Source of the DNA: Hymenobacter tibetensis
GTDB lineage: Bacteria > Bacteroidota > Bacteroidia > Cytophagales > Hymenobacteraceae
DNA: 64,000 nucleotides
NCBI RefSeq assembly: GCF_022827545.1
Contig: NZ_CP094669.1
Coordinates: 2,198,001 to 2,262,000, forward strand
Reading direction: 5' to 3'
Part shown: in pieces, positions 61,595 through 64,000 of the stretch
Layout: every line of letters starts with the position of its first letter
Position numbering within the stretch: position 1 is the first letter of the stretch
Program-made: the position numbers and the translations under genes
The notes under the pieces: model-generated
Told to the model about the DNA's origin: nothing
Seen by the model: only the letters and a program-made list of their open reading frames with translations
The model's database searches: none

Positions 61595-64000
61595 TTACCG
61601 CAACAGGCGCAGTGTAGTGTCTATCTGATGGGTGCGCAGAAACCGCTGATACTCATGCTGAAGCAGCTCTTGCTGCCTACGTTGCTCTAGTTTTTGAAAG
61701 GGGCGCACTTTGTAGGGAGTGCCGGGTAAGCGGTTCAGGCGTACATACAGCAGGCCCCGACTAGGCTGGCTGGTAGCCTCACCACTTTGGATGCGGGCCA
61801 CTCGCTTCTTGTTGTTGCCGAACAGTGCTTGCATCGGACTCAGACCCACAAACATATCAGTTTGGCCGTTGAGGTAGTATTCGCCGCTTACTTGCAGGTC
61901 GGAGAGGTTGCTGTTAAGGTGCAGGTCGGGCACTAGTACTCGGGCACCATCAAGTACGAAGCGTGGACTTACCGGCTCGAAGTACAGGTGACTGGTTCGT
62001 TTGGCGCGCAGAAACTTCAACGCCTCCGTCAGCGCTTCTACATCAAGCAGCTCTAAATTACGCAAGTCGGTTTTCAGATAGGCGTAGGTGTTGTCGAGGT
62101 CGGGCAGAAAGGCCTCGTTGAGGTCGGTGTGCAGGTCGGCTTCGCAGCGCATAGTACCCCGGATGTTGTCGGGGCGTAGCACGTCGAAGCGCAACGCTTC
62201 CGCCAACCGGAACAAAGCAGGCAGCTCCACCTCTTGAAGGCGTACTTGGGCTCGTAGCGGATGATGCGCAGCGCCTGCATCAGTTTGCATCCGTCCCTGC
62301 AAAGAGATGGAGCCGCCAAACGCCCGTAGCGTACAGCTCTCTAGCCGTGCTGCGCCTGGTTCAAGGCGGCTTATCAGGCGAAAATCGTTGCCTCGCAGTA
62401 CAGCATACTGCACTCGGTCGGCGGAAACGCGAATCCGGGCTGTAACCGTGCCATCCAGAAAAGGAGAGGAAGACCGAAGGCGAGCGGCACTAGCCAACTG
62501 GTTCTGCGGCGCAGGCGGAGTTAGGGCCGCCAAGAGCCGAAGCAGGCGCTGCACATCAAGGGTCCCGTAGCGCAAGTTCACGTCGGCGTGGGCGGCCGCC
62601 AGTTGACCGGCATCGAGCCGGGCGTTGGCGCTTACGCGGCCCGCTCCGCCGGCGCTGGTACTGAAATTCAGGTACGGAATCCGGAAGGCAGTGCCCGTTT
62701 TGTTTATGCGAAGGTGTAGGTTGGTTAAGTTTTCGCCGGCGGGCAAGCGCAGAGTTCCAATGCTGGCTACTACCTGGCCGTTGGCGCTCAACAACACTTC
62801 CCGCAGGCTAGGGTCGGCGGTGAACGACGTGGGGGAGGAAGGACGTTGCGGCGAACGGTCGAGCAGAGCCAACACACGGCGGTATTGCATGGTGTTGAAC
62901 CGCAAGGACAGCTGTACAGACACGGGCTGAGTTTGCAGCGTGTCGGTGGGCCAACTGACGGCTCCTTTCACGGAGCCGCCCCACACCCGGGTTTGCAGCT
63001 GTGTAAGTTGCACCTGGCGCCCATTGTGGCGTACGGTGGCCGCCAGGTCGTGCAGCGTATCGGCTCGCAATACCAACCGACCGCACCACAGCTTGATATT
63101 AAGGTGCAAGCCCGGTGGCAGCAGGTTCATGGCTCGGGCTGCTAGCTCCTGGCGCTGCGGCCGACTGCGGCGCTTCTCCCGAGGCAAGCGCGTAGCCCGG
63201 CCAGTCGGCGGGGCCAACAAGCGGCGGAGCTGGTCTAAGCGCAACTCGTCCACTGTAAAGCGCCCCGTGACAGTGGTAACCGGATGCTGGCCATTGAAGT
63301 ACGACAGTAAATATGTGGTGGTGGCATTAGCCCGCACATTCATGCCGTTCAGGCGCCCCGATAGGTTTTCCAGCAGCCAAGAGCTGTCGCGGAGGCCCAG
63401 GCGTACGTTCAGCCCCGATACGGTAGCGTCGCGGCTTGGAACCCGAAAGGAGGCATCTTCCAAGGTAATAGTGCCCCGTACCCGTAAGGGTGGCAAGGCG
63501 CTGGCTGCTGTGCGGGCCACCCGATTGCCGGGAAGAGTGGTGAGCTCTTGTAACGGACCATTGAGGTGCAGATCCAGCGCCGCGTTGCCGTTGCGAGCCT
63601 GCCACAAGCCCGGAGCCACCACCGCCGACAAGGTTTGTAGTTCTGTTCGCCCACGTACTCGCCCCCCAAGAAACGGCCGCGTAAAGTCACGAACCGTAAG
63701 AGCCGCATCCAGCTCGCCAGCCGACGAATACAGGCGGCATTGGCTGAAGGTGAGGGAGGTGGTGCGAGACGAATGGTCGGAGCCATTGTCGAAGATGCCG
63801 CGTGCATCCCACCGCCGGATGCGCCGCAATGAATCGGCCCACCGCAGCTGCGCGTTCTGTAGCTGAAACTGTAGAATGGTGCGCGGCCGGGTCGTAGGGC
63901 CACTGAACCCCTTGATGGTGTACCAGATACGAGCGTGGCTAGGGCTTTTGGCGCCCGCCAAAAACCGGTGCAGGCCGCTCGGCAGAGCCACCCGCAGTAC
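61595..64000 (-). CDS. AsmA-like (TamB/AsmA-type) large envelope protein, 5' part outside the window
   Basis: The frame is open to the window edge at 64000, so the gene continues beyond it; 801 residues are visible. The sequence is a long series of beta-type repeats (for example VRGTITLEDASFRVPSRDATV and LQNAQLRWADSLRRIRRWDA) with few charged clusters, ending in a domain of AsmA type (RNLELLDVEALTEALKFLR, FVGLSPMQALFGNNKKRVAR). AsmA relatives bridge the envelope or move lipids. Without the N-terminus the membrane anchor is unseen. Confidence in the exact family is moderate. Confidence 0.7.
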   Translation of the reverse strand, partial: VLRVALPSGLHRFLAGAKSPSHARIWYTIKGFSGPTTRPRTILQFQLQNAQLRWADSLRRIRRWDARGIFDNGSDHSSRTTSLTFSQCRLYSSAGELDAALTVRDFTRPFLGGRVRGRTELQTLSAVVAPGLWQARNGNAALDLHLNGPLQELTTLPGNRVARTAASALPPLRVRGTITLEDASFRVPSRDATVSGLNVRLGLRDSSWLLENLSGRLNGMNVRANATTTYLLSYFNGQHPVTTVTGRFTVDELRLDQLRRLLAPPTGRATRLPREKRRSRPQRQELAARAMNLLPPGLHLNIKLWCGRLVLRADTLHDLAATVRHNGRQVQLTQLQTRVWGGSVKGAVSWPTDTLQTQPVSVQLSLRFNTMQYRRVLALLDRSPQRPSSPTSFTADPSLREVLLSANGQVVASIGTLRLPAGENLTNLHLRINKTGTAFRIPYLNFSTSAGGAGRVSANARLDAGQLAAAHADVNLRYGTLDVQRLLRLLAALTPPAPQNQLASAARLRSSSPFLDGTVTARIRVSADRVQYAVLRGNDFRLISRLEPGAARLESCTLRAFGGSISLQGRMQTDAGAAHHPLRAQVRLQEVELPALFRLAEALRFDVLRPDNIRGTMRCEADLHTDLNEAFLPDLDNTYAYLKTDLRNLELLDVEALTEALKFLRAKRTSHLYFEPVSPRFVLDGARVLVPDLHLNSNLSDLQVSGEYYLNGQTDMFVGLSPMQALFGNNKKRVARIQSGEATSQPSRGLLYVRLNRLPGTPYKVRPFQKLEQRRQQELLQHEYQRFLRTHQIDTTLRLLR

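Noticed and set aside
1..64000. CRISPR arrays, tRNA or rRNA genes, insertion sequences, prophage, integrase or attachment sites
   Set aside because: I read for regularly spaced repeats, tRNA-like arms and transposase motifs (DDE, Y1) and found none I could support.

Overview
The window looks like chromosomal DNA of a Cytophagales bacterium, most probably Hymenobacter or a close relative. The grounds are moderately high GC with AT-rich gaps, gliding-motility genes gldA/gldF/gldG and gldC, promoter boxes of the Bacteroidetes TAnnTTTG type, almost no Shine-Dalgarno sequences, and intergenic palindromic repeats of a kind I associate with Hymenobacter (memory, not a search). I saw no rRNA, tRNA, insertion sequence, prophage or CRISPR array.

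Layout. 1-6.2 kb: tryptophan operon (end of trpG, then trpD, trpC, trpF, trpB, trpA) closed by a DAHP synthase gene. 6.2-10.5 kb: membrane-anchored AraC regulator, a frameshifted exported-protein gene, a DoxX-like protein, and a phenylalanine hydroxylase behind an attenuator-like leader. 10.7-16.2 kb, mainly minus strand: exported dienelactone hydrolase, TetR plus ABC1/AarF kinase, photolyase, variant SDR. 16.4-28.3 kb: pyruvate carboxylase, exported proteins, M28 peptidase, TPR histidine kinase, outer-membrane protein, and a cobalamin-binding protein with the CarH light-sensing motif. 28.4-31 kb: etfB-etfA and a bifunctional nuclease. 31.1-36.6 kb: CPBP membrane protein, DinB/YfiT enzyme, mlaE-mlaF lipid ABC transporter, two SDRs and a head-GIN lipoprotein. 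36.7-45.2 kb: gldA-gldF-gldG, GH3 beta-glucosidase, dnaN-gldC. 45.2-51.2 kb: dCTP deaminase, hemL and exported proteins of unknown function. 51.6-57.4 kb: a TetR-ABC-HlyD-TolC export locus with a 45-residue membrane protein behind it; the ABC subunit has lost most ATP-hydrolysis motifs. 57.5-64 kb: DUF1361 protein, small hypothetical protein, dNTPase, GAF protein and the 3' part of an AsmA-like gene running off the window.

Most of the window is ordinary housekeeping and envelope biology. The places best worth a second look are the exporter with an apparently hydrolysis-dead ABC domain, the CarH-like cobalamin protein without a DNA-binding domain, the phhA leader with mutually exclusive hairpins together with a Glu-to-Gln change at a PhhA iron ligand, and a 14-bp palindrome abutting the etfBA promoter box. 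All calls come from reading the sequence by eye; family names rest on recognised motifs, and no database was searched.
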